Assembly (NCBI GenBank): GCA_001931535.1
Contig: CP016211.1
Location: 124,001 to 188,000 of the forward strand
From: Minicystis rosea
GTDB taxonomy: Bacteria; Myxococcota_A; Polyangia; Polyangiales; Polyangiaceae
Reading direction: 5' to 3'
DNA: 64,000 nucleotides
Under the pieces are notes generated by a model. The model was not told the DNA's origin. It was given only the letters and a program-made list of their open reading frames with translations, and made no database searches. Numbering within the stretch: position 1 is the first letter of the stretch; each line of letters opens with the position of its first letter. Shown piece after piece: positions 48,595 through 56,543 of the stretch. Made by a program: the position numbers and the translations under genes.

Positions 48595-50196
48595 CTACTT
48601 CTTCTTCTTCGGCGCGGGCGCAGCGGCCTTGGCCGGCTTCTCCGCCTTGGGCGTCGGCGCCTTCTTCTCGAGGATGACGAACTGCACGCGGCGGTTCTTC
48701 GCCTTGCCCGCCTCGGTCGCGTTGTCGGCGATCGGCTTCTCCTCACCGTAGCCCTTGGCGACGAGACGGCGATCCTCGACGCCGCGCTTCACGAGCGCCT
48801 TCTTCACCGAGTCGGCGCGCTGCTGCGAGAGGGTCTTGTTGTGGCGCGCGGCGCCGCTGTTGTCGGAGTGACCCTGGACCTCGATACGGGCGAGCTCGGG
48901 GTGATCCTTCATCACCTTGGCGACCGTCTCGAGGAGCTCGTCGCTCTCCTTCTTGATGTTGGCGCGATCGACCTCGAACTGGACCTGCTGCGTGATCACG
49001 ATCTCCTGCTCGCGCACGACGACGAGCGGGCAGCCGTGTTTCGCGGGATCCTCGTTGGGCAGGCCCTTCTCTTCGGGGCACGCGTCCTTGTCGTCGCGGA
49101 TGCCGTCGCCGTCGGTGTCGGGCGGGCAGCCGTTCTCCTTCGGATCTTCGGAGGCGCGGCCCGGGACGTCGGGGCAGGCGTCGAGCGGATCGATGATTTT
49201 GTCGCCGTCCTTGTCGGGGCAGCCGTTCTTCTTCGGATCGTCGCTCGGCGGGCCGGCGACGTCGGGGCACGCGTCGGACGCGTCGGGCACGCCGTCGTGA
49301 TCCTTGTCGGGCGGCGGCGGGCAGCCGTTCTTCGTCGGATCGGTGTTCGGCAAGCCCGGCTGATCGGGGCAGGCGTCGACGTTGTCGAGGATGGCGTCGC
49401 CGTCGCGATCGCTCGGAGGCGGCGGGGGTGCGGGCGGCGGCGGCGGCTTGGTGCGGCCGGTGACGAAGGCGATGCCGAAGCGCGTGGCCAGGAAGGTCGC
49501 GGGCCCCGTGCCGGTGTCGCAGTCGCCGATTTGCTTGTCGGTGAGCCGGAAGTGATCGACGCCGACCTCACCGAAGAAGATGAGCGCGTTCGTGAGCGCG
49601 ACGTCGACGCCCGCGCCGCCGCGGAGGCCGAGGCCCGGCGAGGCGTACGCGCGGCACGAGCGCGTCACCTGCTGGACCTGGCCCGCGCCGTTGACCACCG
49701 TGCTGATGCCCGCGTCGCTCACGCGCTGCCAAGCCGGGCCGATGCCGAGCTGGAGGTAGATGCCCACCGCGTCGTTCGACCACGGATAGATGCGCCCCAG
49801 GGCCCAGAGCTGCTCGAGCGCGTGGCCGCGATCGAGGAAGGTGCCGTTCGCCTTGTTGTCGAGGCGCTCGGTGCCGAGGAAGCCGTGATCGTAGCCGATG
49901 CCGGCTTGCCACCACTTGTTGGTGCCGATGAGGGCATCGACGCCGACGAGACCACCGCCGCGCGCATCCGGCTCCGGCGTGACCGACCCCACGCGGTACG
50001 TGAAGCCGCCGTGCACGTCGAACGTGAAGCGGATCGGCTCGTCCTGCGGAGGCGCCGCCGCGGGCTCCGGCGGAGCGGCCGGCGCAGGCGGCGCCGCGGG
50101 CGGGGTCTGAGCGAGCAGGGCCGGGGAGCCGAGGCCCACGGCGGCAGCGATGCCGAAGCCGAGAGCGCAGCGCGGGAGCGAGCGGCGGGGGAGCAT
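48595..50196 (-). CDS. OmpA-family outer-membrane protein with thrombospondin-3-like repeats
   Basis: 533 residues. The signal peptide ends near LLAQT. A Pro/Ala linker leads to an N-terminal beta-barrel (~50-265, aromatic strand ends such as FTFDVHGGFTYRVG). Then come four or five Ca-binding TSP3-like repeats (~280-395, DRDGDAILDNVDACPD and similar). The OmpA peptidoglycan-binding domain is ~400-505: VQFEVDRANIKKES, IEVQGHSDNSGAARHNKTLS, NRRVQFVI with the conserved Asp/Arg. The Lys/Ala-rich tail is extra. It anchors the outer membrane to the wall. It diverges from mlaF across 287 bp. Confidence 0.92.
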   Translation of the reverse strand: MLPRRSLPRCALGFGIAAAVGLGSPALLAQTPPAAPPAPAAPPEPAAAPPQDEPIRFTFDVHGGFTYRVGSVTPEPDARGGGLVGVDALIGTNKWWQAGIGYDHGFLGTERLDNKANGTFLDRGHALEQLWALGRIYPWSNDAVGIYLQLGIGPAWQRVSDAGISTVVNGAGQVQQVTRSCRAYASPGLGLRGGAGVDVALTNALIFFGEVGVDHFRLTDKQIGDCDTGTGPATFLATRFGIAFVTGRTKPPPPPAPPPPPSDRDGDAILDNVDACPDQPGLPNTDPTKNGCPPPPDKDHDGVPDASDACPDVAGPPSDDPKKNGCPDKDGDKIIDPLDACPDVPGRASEDPKENGCPPDTDGDGIRDDKDACPEEKGLPNEDPAKHGCPLVVVREQEIVITQQVQFEVDRANIKKESDELLETVAKVMKDHPELARIEVQGHSDNSGAARHNKTLSQQRADSVKKALVKRGVEDRRLVAKGYGEEKPIADNATEAGKAKNRRVQFVILEKKAPTPKAEKPAKAAAPAPKKKK

Positions 50197-50483
50197 GAAA
50201 AGTCTTTTCGCCTCGGGATCGGCAGCCGATCCGGTTCAGGGAGCCCCACGCTCGTTCGCCGAGGGCAGGGATAAAGCGGGCACAGGAAAATCCGGAGTGG
50301 TCCGGCGCGTCAAGCGGAATTGCTCGACTGTCGCATGGTGCGTCGCGTCCTCTGCCCCGCAGCTCTCGCCGAATGCGGGCACGCCCGCGATTCGCACGGG
50401 CGGGCCAGGTGCCCCGGTGGGCTCGCCTGCTGCGCGCAACGGATGGCTGTAGGGCACGACGCCTGTCGTGCTAGGGTCTCGCC

Positions 50484-51290
50484 GTGATCGTTCGTGCCCC
50501 GGAGGCGCGCGCCGGCGAGCCGCTGATTCGCTTTCGCAACGTCCGCAAGGCGTTCGGCGAAAAAGTCATCTACAAGAAGCTCGATCTCGACATCTACCCC
50601 GGCGAGACGATCACCATCATGGGTGGATCGGGCGTGGGGAAGAGCGTCATGCTCAAGCTCCTCATCCGCCTGCTCGAGGCCGACTCGGGCACGATCACGT
50701 TCCACGGCGAGGACGTGACGAAGATGGGCGAGCGCCAGATCGCGGTGGTGCGCCAGCGCATCGCCATGCTCTTCCAAGGCGCGGCGCTCTTCGACTCGAT
50801 CTCCGTCGGCGAGAACGTCGCCTACGGTCTGCACGAGCACTACCGCACGCAGATGACGGAGAAGCAGATCCAGGAGCGCGTGAACTGGGCGCTGTCGCTC
50901 GTCGGTCTGCCCGGCATCGAGGGCATGCGCCCGGCCGATCTCTCGGGCGGCATGAAGAAGCGCGTGGGCCTCGCGCGCGCCATCGCCACGCAGCCCGAGG
51001 TGCTCCTCTACGACGAGCCCACGACGGGCCTCGATCCCATCAACACCGCGCGCATCAACCACCTCATCAACGGGCTCAAGGCCGCGCTCAAGGTGACGAG
51101 CATCGTCGTCACGCACGACATGGGCAGCGCGTTCACCATCTCCGATCGAATGGCGATGGTCTATCGCGGCGAGATCATCCTCCAAGGCACGCCCGACCAA
51201 TTCAAGGCCTCGAGAGATCCGCGGGTGCACGATTTCATCGAGGGCACCGCGCCGGTGAACGAGGACGTGGAGACGCTGCTGAAGGCGTGA
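50484..51290 (+). CDS. mlaF: Mla-type lipid transport ATP-binding protein
   Basis: 268 residues, GTG start. Walker A GGSGVGKS, signature LSGGMKKR, Walker B LLYDEPTTGLDP and switch His in VVTHDMGS. FQGAALFDSISVGENV and the LSGGMKKR signature are specific for MlaF/MCE transporters, which move phospholipids between the membranes. The MCE-domain gene follows 178 bases downstream. No MlaE permease gene is beside it. Confidence 0.93.
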   Translation: MIVRAPEARAGEPLIRFRNVRKAFGEKVIYKKLDLDIYPGETITIMGGSGVGKSVMLKLLIRLLEADSGTITFHGEDVTKMGERQIAVVRQRIAMLFQGAALFDSISVGENVAYGLHEHYRTQMTEKQIQERVNWALSLVGLPGIEGMRPADLSGGMKKRVGLARAIATQPEVLLYDEPTTGLDPINTARINHLINGLKAALKVTSIVVTHDMGSAFTISDRMAMVYRGEIILQGTPDQFKASRDPRVHDFIEGTAPVNEDVETLLKA

Positions 51291-51468
51291 CCGGTGACAC
51301 GCGGATCGCGCTTGAAAATGGCGAGCCCATCCGCATGCGGTGCCGCCCCGAAGGAAGTGAGCAACGCCGTTCGCAGCGAACGTCCAAGTTTCGTCGGCGC
51401 GATTGCTCGACCGTGACGCCCGCGACTGTGGATTATCGGCGGGGATTGCGCCATGATCCGCCCACCTC

Positions 51469-52563
51469 ATGAGGGCACGTAACTTCAGGGTCGGGCTCTT
51501 CGTGCTGGCGGGCCTTCTCTTCTCCGCCTTGGTCATCTTCCTGATCGGCGACGAGCGACGGCTCTTCGAGTCGTCCGTCGAGTTCAGGGCCAAGTTCACC
51601 GACGTGCAGGGCCTCAAGGGCGGCGCGCCGGTGCGCATGGGCGGCGTCGACATCGGGCACGTCGGCACGGTGGGCTACGGCAAGACGGCGGGCGACACCA
51701 CCATCTACGTCTCCCTCTCGATCGTGCGGGCCGAGGCCTCGCGCATCAAGACGGACAGCATCGCGCGCGTGGCCGCGAAGGGCCTCCTCGGCGACAAGAT
51801 GATCGAGATCACCCGTGGGGTGAAGCCCGAGGCCGTGCCGCCCGGCGGCGACATCACCTCCGAGGAGCCGAGCGACATGTTCGGCAAGGTGGCCGGCATG
51901 GCCGACAAGGCCGACGCCACCTTGGGCGGCTTGCAGAAGGTCGCGGAGAACCTGGCCAACGAGAAGCTCCACCAGGATCTGCGCGAGAGCGTGGCCTCGC
52001 TCAACAACGTGCTGAAGCAGGTCTCCGAGGGCGAGGGCTACCCGCACCGGCTCATCGCCGACAAGCAGGAGGCCGAGCGCATCTCGCACCTGATCTCGAG
52101 CCTCGATCACACCGCCACCGAGATGAACGCGACGCTCGCCGAGGTGCGCAAGGTCGCGGCCCGCGTCGAGAGCGGCCCGGGCTTCACGCACGACGTGATC
52201 TACGGCGACGGTCCGAAGAAGGAGATCGCGCAGTTCGGCAACGCCGCGCAGGAGCTGGCGCTCACGCTGAAGGGCGTGCGCGAGAGCGACAGCCTGGCCC
52301 ACGACATCCTCTACGGCGGCAAGGGCAACGGCGCCGAGGCGATCGCCAACGTCACCGCCATCACCGCCGATCTGCGCGCCATCACCGCCGACATGCGCAA
52401 GGGTAAGGGCACCATCGGTGCCCTCCTCGTGGACCCCTCGGTCTACGAAGACATGAAGGTGCTGCTCGGCAACGTGCAGCGCAACGACGTGCTCCGCGCG
52501 CTCGTCCGCTACTCGATCAAGCAGGACGAGAAGAAGCCTGAAGTGAAGGTCGAGCAGAAGTGA
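51469..52563 (+). CDS. mlaD: MCE-domain lipid transport protein (MlaD family)
   Basis: 364 residues. A single N-terminal helix (VGLFVLAGLLFSALVIFLIG) anchors a periplasmic MCE domain (~37-120, VEFRAKFTDVQGLKGGAPVR, then GGVDIGHVGTVG). A long helical tail follows (~135-340) with amphipathic repeats, as in longer MCE proteins that form a lipid tunnel. Partner of the MlaF ATPase upstream. A GGGGCCGC hairpin lies ~22 bases after the stop. Confidence 0.93.
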   Translation: MRARNFRVGLFVLAGLLFSALVIFLIGDERRLFESSVEFRAKFTDVQGLKGGAPVRMGGVDIGHVGTVGYGKTAGDTTIYVSLSIVRAEASRIKTDSIARVAAKGLLGDKMIEITRGVKPEAVPPGGDITSEEPSDMFGKVAGMADKADATLGGLQKVAENLANEKLHQDLRESVASLNNVLKQVSEGEGYPHRLIADKQEAERISHLISSLDHTATEMNATLAEVRKVAARVESGPGFTHDVIYGDGPKKEIAQFGNAAQELALTLKGVRESDSLAHDILYGGKGNGAEAIANVTAITADLRAITADMRKGKGTIGALLVDPSVYEDMKVLLGNVQRNDVLRALVRYSIKQDEKKPEVKVEQK

Positions 52564-52574
52564 GCGCCGCGCGG

Positions 52575-52612
52575 TGATCACGATGGGGCCGCGAGCGGCC
52601 CCAAACCCCGGG
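52575..52612 (-). repeat. solo copy of the 42.7-kb palindromic repeat, possible terminator
   Basis: On the minus strand this reads cccggggtttggggccgctc then gcggccccatcgtgatcac, matching the flanks and core of the tandem repeat at 42684-42904. The inner stem GGGGCCGC/GCGGCCCC (52585-52602) begins 22 bases past the mlaD stop, so it may end that transcript. The rest of the gap 52564-52759 shows nothing else. Confidence 0.65.
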
Positions 52613-52759
52613 CCGATTGAGCGGCGCCGTTTCACTTCGAGCGAAGCGCTCGCTCCCAATCTCCATAGCAATGCACGCATTCGCCGAAGCCCGGACGTGC
52701 GTATTCGCTGATGCTCACGTGCGCTGCGCGTGAACGCAGTCAGCACGGCGCAATGGCGC

Positions 52760-53653
52760 TCAAGCGAGCGTGCGCTGCGCTTCGTCGAGCTTCTTCTCGA
52801 TGGCGTCGAAGCCTTCGGCCGGTGCGTCGCCGAGCGCGCGGGCGAGCGGGAGCTGCGTGCGCGCGGCGGCGATGAAGAAGGGGACGAGCGAAGGCACGAG
52901 CTTGTGGAGCACGTCGATGTGGCGGCCGATGCCGGCGGCGTCGCCGCGGCGCACGGGGCCGGTGAGCGCGTCGGGGAGGCCGAGGCGCTCCACGTTCTCG
53001 GCCACGCTGCGGAGGAGCGGGCCCAACATCGCGGCCGCTGTTTCCCGCGAGACGCCGGCCTTTTCCAAGAGCTCCACGCCGCCGGCGGCGAGCGCGGCGG
53101 CGCCGTTGGCGACGAGCCCGGCCGCCGCATGGTAGGCGACGCGATCGAGGCCGGGGATGGTTCGCGCCGTCATGCCGAGGCGCTTGCCGAGGGCGCGCGC
53201 GGCCTTCATGGCGGCGGGGTCGCCGTCGACGTGGAGCTGGCCGCGGGTGAGTGTCGGCGTGGCGTCCTTCGCGGCGAAGGAGATCATCGGGTGCATCTGC
53301 GCGACCGACACGTTCGGGCCGCGCGCGGCGGCGAGCGCTTCGGGGCCGAGCGCGCCAGCGCAGTGGACGACGGCCACCTTGCGATGCCCGATGAGGCCGT
53401 CCTTCACGAGCGCTTCCGCCGTCGGCGCGACGTCGCGATCGCGCACCGCGACGATGACGACGTCGGCGTCGATGCGTCGCGTCGGCAGGCCGGCGCGCTG
53501 CGCGCGCAACGTCACGGAGCAGCCGGTCTTGCGGAGCTCGCGCGCGAGGCCCGCGCCGACCTTGCCGGCGCCGAAGATGAAGATGCTGGGCTCCGTGGAG
53601 GCCCGGGTCTTGGAGCGCGGTGCGGCTCCGTCGCGTTGTCTCCTGCTCGCCAT
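52760..53653 (-). CDS. Rossmann-like / DUF2520 domain protein
   Basis: 297 residues. A disordered ~20-residue N-terminus precedes a Rossmann fold with IFIFGAGKVGAGLAREL (GxGxxG) and DVVIVAVRDRDVA. The C-terminal helical DUF2520 domain follows (YHAAAGLVANGAAALAAGG), as in ProC-like NAD(P)-binding oxidoreductases. VAQMHPMISF is a family signature. Dehydrogenase activity is inferred only from fold. It is 2 bases downstream of nadD and likely cotranscribed. Confidence 0.88.
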   Translation of the reverse strand: MASRRQRDGAAPRSKTRASTEPSIFIFGAGKVGAGLARELRKTGCSVTLRAQRAGLPTRRIDADVVIVAVRDRDVAPTAEALVKDGLIGHRKVAVVHCAGALGPEALAAARGPNVSVAQMHPMISFAAKDATPTLTRGQLHVDGDPAAMKAARALGKRLGMTARTIPGLDRVAYHAAAGLVANGAAALAAGGVELLEKAGVSRETAAAMLGPLLRSVAENVERLGLPDALTGPVRRGDAAGIGRHIDVLHKLVPSLVPFFIAAARTQLPLARALGDAPAEGFDAIEKKLDEAQRTLA

Positions 53654-53655
53654 CG

Positions 53656-54276
53656 TCAACCTTGGTAGAGCCCCCGCGTCGTGATGTGGTCGAGGACGCT
53701 CGCGGGCACCAGCGCGCGCACGTCGTCGATGCGGCCGCTCGCGATGGCGGCGCGGATCTCGGAGCTCGACACGCGCGGGAGCATGGCGTCCTCGGGCTTG
53801 CCCACCCAGGTCACGGCGGCCTCCGTCGCGTCCACGCCGGCGCGGCCCATCACGAGCGGCGGGGCCAGCGCCGCGATGCGATCCCAGCGGTGCCACTTGG
53901 GGAGATCGGCGAGCACGTCGGAGCCGACGAGGAGGCGCAGCGACCAGCTCGGGTGCGTCGCGATGAGGTGCTCGACGGTGCGGAGCGTGAGGCTCTCGCC
54001 GCCGAGCTCCTCCTCGACGGTGGAGATGGTGACGTGCGGGAGCCAGCCGAGCGCGAGCCGACACAGCGCGAGCCGATCGGGGTAGGACGCGAGGTTCTTG
54101 GCGAAGGGGTGGCGGTAGACGGGAACCACCAGCACCTCGTCGATCGGCGCGGTGGAGAGCGCGTACACGACGCCGAGGACGTGGCCCACGTGCGGCGGGT
54201 TGAAGCTGCCGCCGTACACCGCGACGCGCCGCGGGCACGCGGCGTTCGTCGGATCGATCGATGCGCTACGTTCCAC
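53656..54276 (-). CDS. nadD: nicotinate-nucleotide adenylyltransferase
   Basis: 206 residues, GTG start at 54276 overlapping the upstream stop by 11 bases. It transfers AMP to nicotinate mononucleotide in NAD synthesis. Nucleotidyltransferase motifs are VAVYGGSFNPPHVGH (HxGH) and RVSSSEIRAAI (SxxxIR). The active-site region LLVGSDVLADLPKWHRW matches bacterial NadD. Middle gene of a three-gene minus-strand run. Confidence 0.93.
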   Translation of the reverse strand: MERSASIDPTNAACPRRVAVYGGSFNPPHVGHVLGVVYALSTAPIDEVLVVPVYRHPFAKNLASYPDRLALCRLALGWLPHVTISTVEEELGGESLTLRTVEHLIATHPSWSLRLLVGSDVLADLPKWHRWDRIAALAPPLVMGRAGVDATEAAVTWVGKPEDAMLPRVSSSEIRAAIASGRIDDVRALVPASVLDHITTRGLYQG

Positions 54277-54883
54277 CTTGAACCCGCAGCTTGCCAGGAC
54301 GAGGCCCGCCGACTTGATCGTGCGCCGTGACGACGCCGCCGGGCCCGATGATCTCGACGCGCACGCCCTCGGATCCATCGTCGAGCACCGCGGCGCCGCC
54401 GTTCGGCGATCCGATCGGGCCGGGCGTGACGAACACCCGCGCGCCGACGCGCTTGATGAGCGGCTCCTGCGCCTTGCCGAAGACGAGGATCTGCGCGGCG
54501 GCGATGTCCTCCTCGTCGAGCGTGGCCTTGTCGTACACGAACACGACCACACGCCCGTCGAGGATCTCGATGGTGCGGCTCTCGCCGCTCGGGAGGCTGT
54601 AAAACACGCCCAAGCGGAGGCGCGCCCGCTCGCTCTCGACGAAGTTGTCGATCTCGATGGGCTTCGCCTTGGCGCAGCGGGCGGCCGCTCGCTTGAAGAG
54701 CGCTTCCCCCGAAGGATTCGGCCCGACGAGCTCGCGCGCCCAGCTCACCACGACGCGCTCCATCGCGCCGTCGCCCGACAGGTAGATCACCTTCTCCGCG
54801 TGCGCCTCGTCGAGGAGGAACTGCGCCGCACGGGCCAGACCGATCATGTCGTCGTTCGCCGGTCCGAGGATGCCGAGCCGCAT
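54266..54883 (-). CDS. hypothetical alpha/beta protein upstream of nadD
   Basis: 205 residues from ATG 54883. MRLGILGPANDDMIGLARAA and VIYLSGDGAMERVVVSWA resemble the opening strands of calcineurin-like phosphoesterases, but the metal-binding DxH and GNH(D/E) motifs are absent, so activity of that kind is doubtful. ARVFVTPGPIGSPNGGAAVL is probably a later strand-loop. No signal. It overlaps nadD by 11 bases, indicating coupling. Confidence 0.7.
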   Translation of the reverse strand: MRLGILGPANDDMIGLARAAQFLLDEAHAEKVIYLSGDGAMERVVVSWARELVGPNPSGEALFKRAAARCAKAKPIEIDNFVESERARLRLGVFYSLPSGESRTIEILDGRVVVFVYDKATLDEEDIAAAQILVFGKAQEPLIKRVGARVFVTPGPIGSPNGGAAVLDDGSEGVRVEIIGPGGVVTAHDQVGGPRPGKLRVQGGT

Positions 54884-55044
54884 TCGAGCCGAGCGTAGAC
54901 GATTTTCCCCAGAGTCCCCAGCTCATCCATACGATGCGCGTGCGCTCGCGTCCCTGCGCCTGCTTCGACGTATCGCTTCGTGCTCCCGTGTGTCTCGGCG
55001 CCCCAGGCAGACCCCTCGCCATTTCGTGGTACCGTCCGCGCCGC

Positions 55045-56301
55045 ATGTTTCGCCGACGTCGCGCGCTCATCGATCCGGTGACCATTCATCTCGACGGCGA
55101 GGCGCTGCCGGCCGAACGAGGGGAGTCGCTCGCCGCCGCGCTGCTCGCGGCCGACAAGACCATCGTGGCGCGCAGCCCGAAGCTCCATCGGCCGCGCGGG
55201 CCGAGCTGCTTTCGCGGCGGTTGCGACGGGTGCCTCGCGCGCGTCGACGGCACGCCCAACGTGATGCTCTGCCAGACGCCGGCGCACGGCGGCGAGCACA
55301 TCCGCGCGCAGAACGTGATCGGATCGCGCAAGGCCGATCTCCTGCGCGTCACCGACTGGTTCTTCGCCAAGGGCATCGATCATCATCACATGCTCGCGGG
55401 CGTCCCCGGCCTCTCCACGGTGATGCAAGGCTTCGCCGCCAAGGTCGCCGGCCTCGGACGCTTGCCATCGACGAGTGAAGCGCCGCGCCCGGCTCGTCGC
55501 ATCGACGCGGACGTGGTCGTGGTGGGCGGCGGCGTCGCAGGTATCGCCGCGGCTTCGGCGCTCGCCGCGCATGGGCGATCGGTGCTGCTCGTCGACGATG
55601 GCCTCGCGCTCGGCGGCGCGCTCGCAGGTGCGCCGGCGGTTGCAGCGGATCTCTTCGCCTCCTGTCCGCTCGATGGCGTCACCGTCCTCGCACACAGCAT
55701 CGCCGCCGGTTGCTACGACGGCGAGCTGCTCCTCGCGACGGCCTCGTTCGAGGCGATCCTCGTGCGCCCGCGCGCGCTCGTCTTCGCCACCGGCGCGCAC
55801 GACGGCACGCTCGCGGTGCCGGGCAACGATCTCCCCGGCGTCTTCTCCGCGCGTGCTTTGTGTCGCCTCCTCCACGGCGGCCTCGAGCCCGACGGGCCCA
55901 CCGCGATCGTCGGTGACGGCTTCTGGGCCGACGAGCTTTCGCGCGCGCTCGGCGAAGCGCCTTCGATGCGCTTCGTCGCGTCCGAGCTCGTCGAGGTGCG
56001 CGGCACGGCCTCCGCGCGCAACGTCACGCGCCGGGCCTCGGACACGGGCGAGATCACCACCCACGGTGTCGCCGCCGTCGCCCTCGCGCTCCCCGGCGCG
56101 CCCTCGTTCGAGCTGCCCGCGCAGGCCGGCGCCGAGGTTCGCTTCGACCCCGCGATCGGCTACGCCGTCATCATCGACGAGCGCGGCCGCATCGCCCCCT
56201 CGGCCTGGGCCGTGGGCGAGTGCACCGGCAAGCCGTTCGATCCCGCAGCGCTCCGCGCCGAGGGCAGGCGCATCGCCGACGACGTGCACGCCTCGCTTTG
56301 A
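55045..56301 (+). CDS. ferredoxin-FAD oxidoreductase, sarcosine oxidase alpha-like
   Basis: 418 residues from ATG 55045. Residues ~10-100 form a 2Fe-2S domain of the kind fused to sarcosine oxidase and opine/proline dehydrogenase alpha subunits (HRPRGPSCFRGGCDGCLARV, then NVMLCQTP: four Cys). Residues ~150-415 form an FAD-dependent disulfide-reductase-type fold: VVVVGGGVAGIAAASALAAH, FATGAHDGTL, and C-terminal GYAVIIDERG...WAVGECTG. The second dinucleotide motif (GDGFWADELS) is weak. No beta-subunit or methyl/amine transferase is adjacent, so the substrate is open. Confidence 0.85.
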   Translation: MFRRRRALIDPVTIHLDGEALPAERGESLAAALLAADKTIVARSPKLHRPRGPSCFRGGCDGCLARVDGTPNVMLCQTPAHGGEHIRAQNVIGSRKADLLRVTDWFFAKGIDHHHMLAGVPGLSTVMQGFAAKVAGLGRLPSTSEAPRPARRIDADVVVVGGGVAGIAAASALAAHGRSVLLVDDGLALGGALAGAPAVAADLFASCPLDGVTVLAHSIAAGCYDGELLLATASFEAILVRPRALVFATGAHDGTLAVPGNDLPGVFSARALCRLLHGGLEPDGPTAIVGDGFWADELSRALGEAPSMRFVASELVEVRGTASARNVTRRASDTGEITTHGVAAVALALPGAPSFELPAQAGAEVRFDPAIGYAVIIDERGRIAPSAWAVGECTGKPFDPAALRAEGRRIADDVHASL

Positions 56302-56543
56302 GTCACCCACCACACGGCGAGCCAACCACGACGGCGCGCACGCTTCGCTGCTTCGTGGACACGGGGCGTGTGCGTGATCGGTGAATGACCTGCGCGCCGA
56401 GCGCGTCGCTCGAGGCCGCGCACTTCGTGGTGCGTCCCGACAAAAGCCATGAGCCCCACCATCGTTCGATGGCAGGGCTCATGGGCTGCTTCGCGCCGCG
56501 CGTCGGATGGGACCTTGCCGCGCGCCGCTGTTCGGTCAGGTCG

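Noticed and set aside
48403..50274. A 623-codon frame opposite the OmpA-family gene
   Set aside because: Shadow frame; the OmpA and TSP3 motifs are on the other strand.
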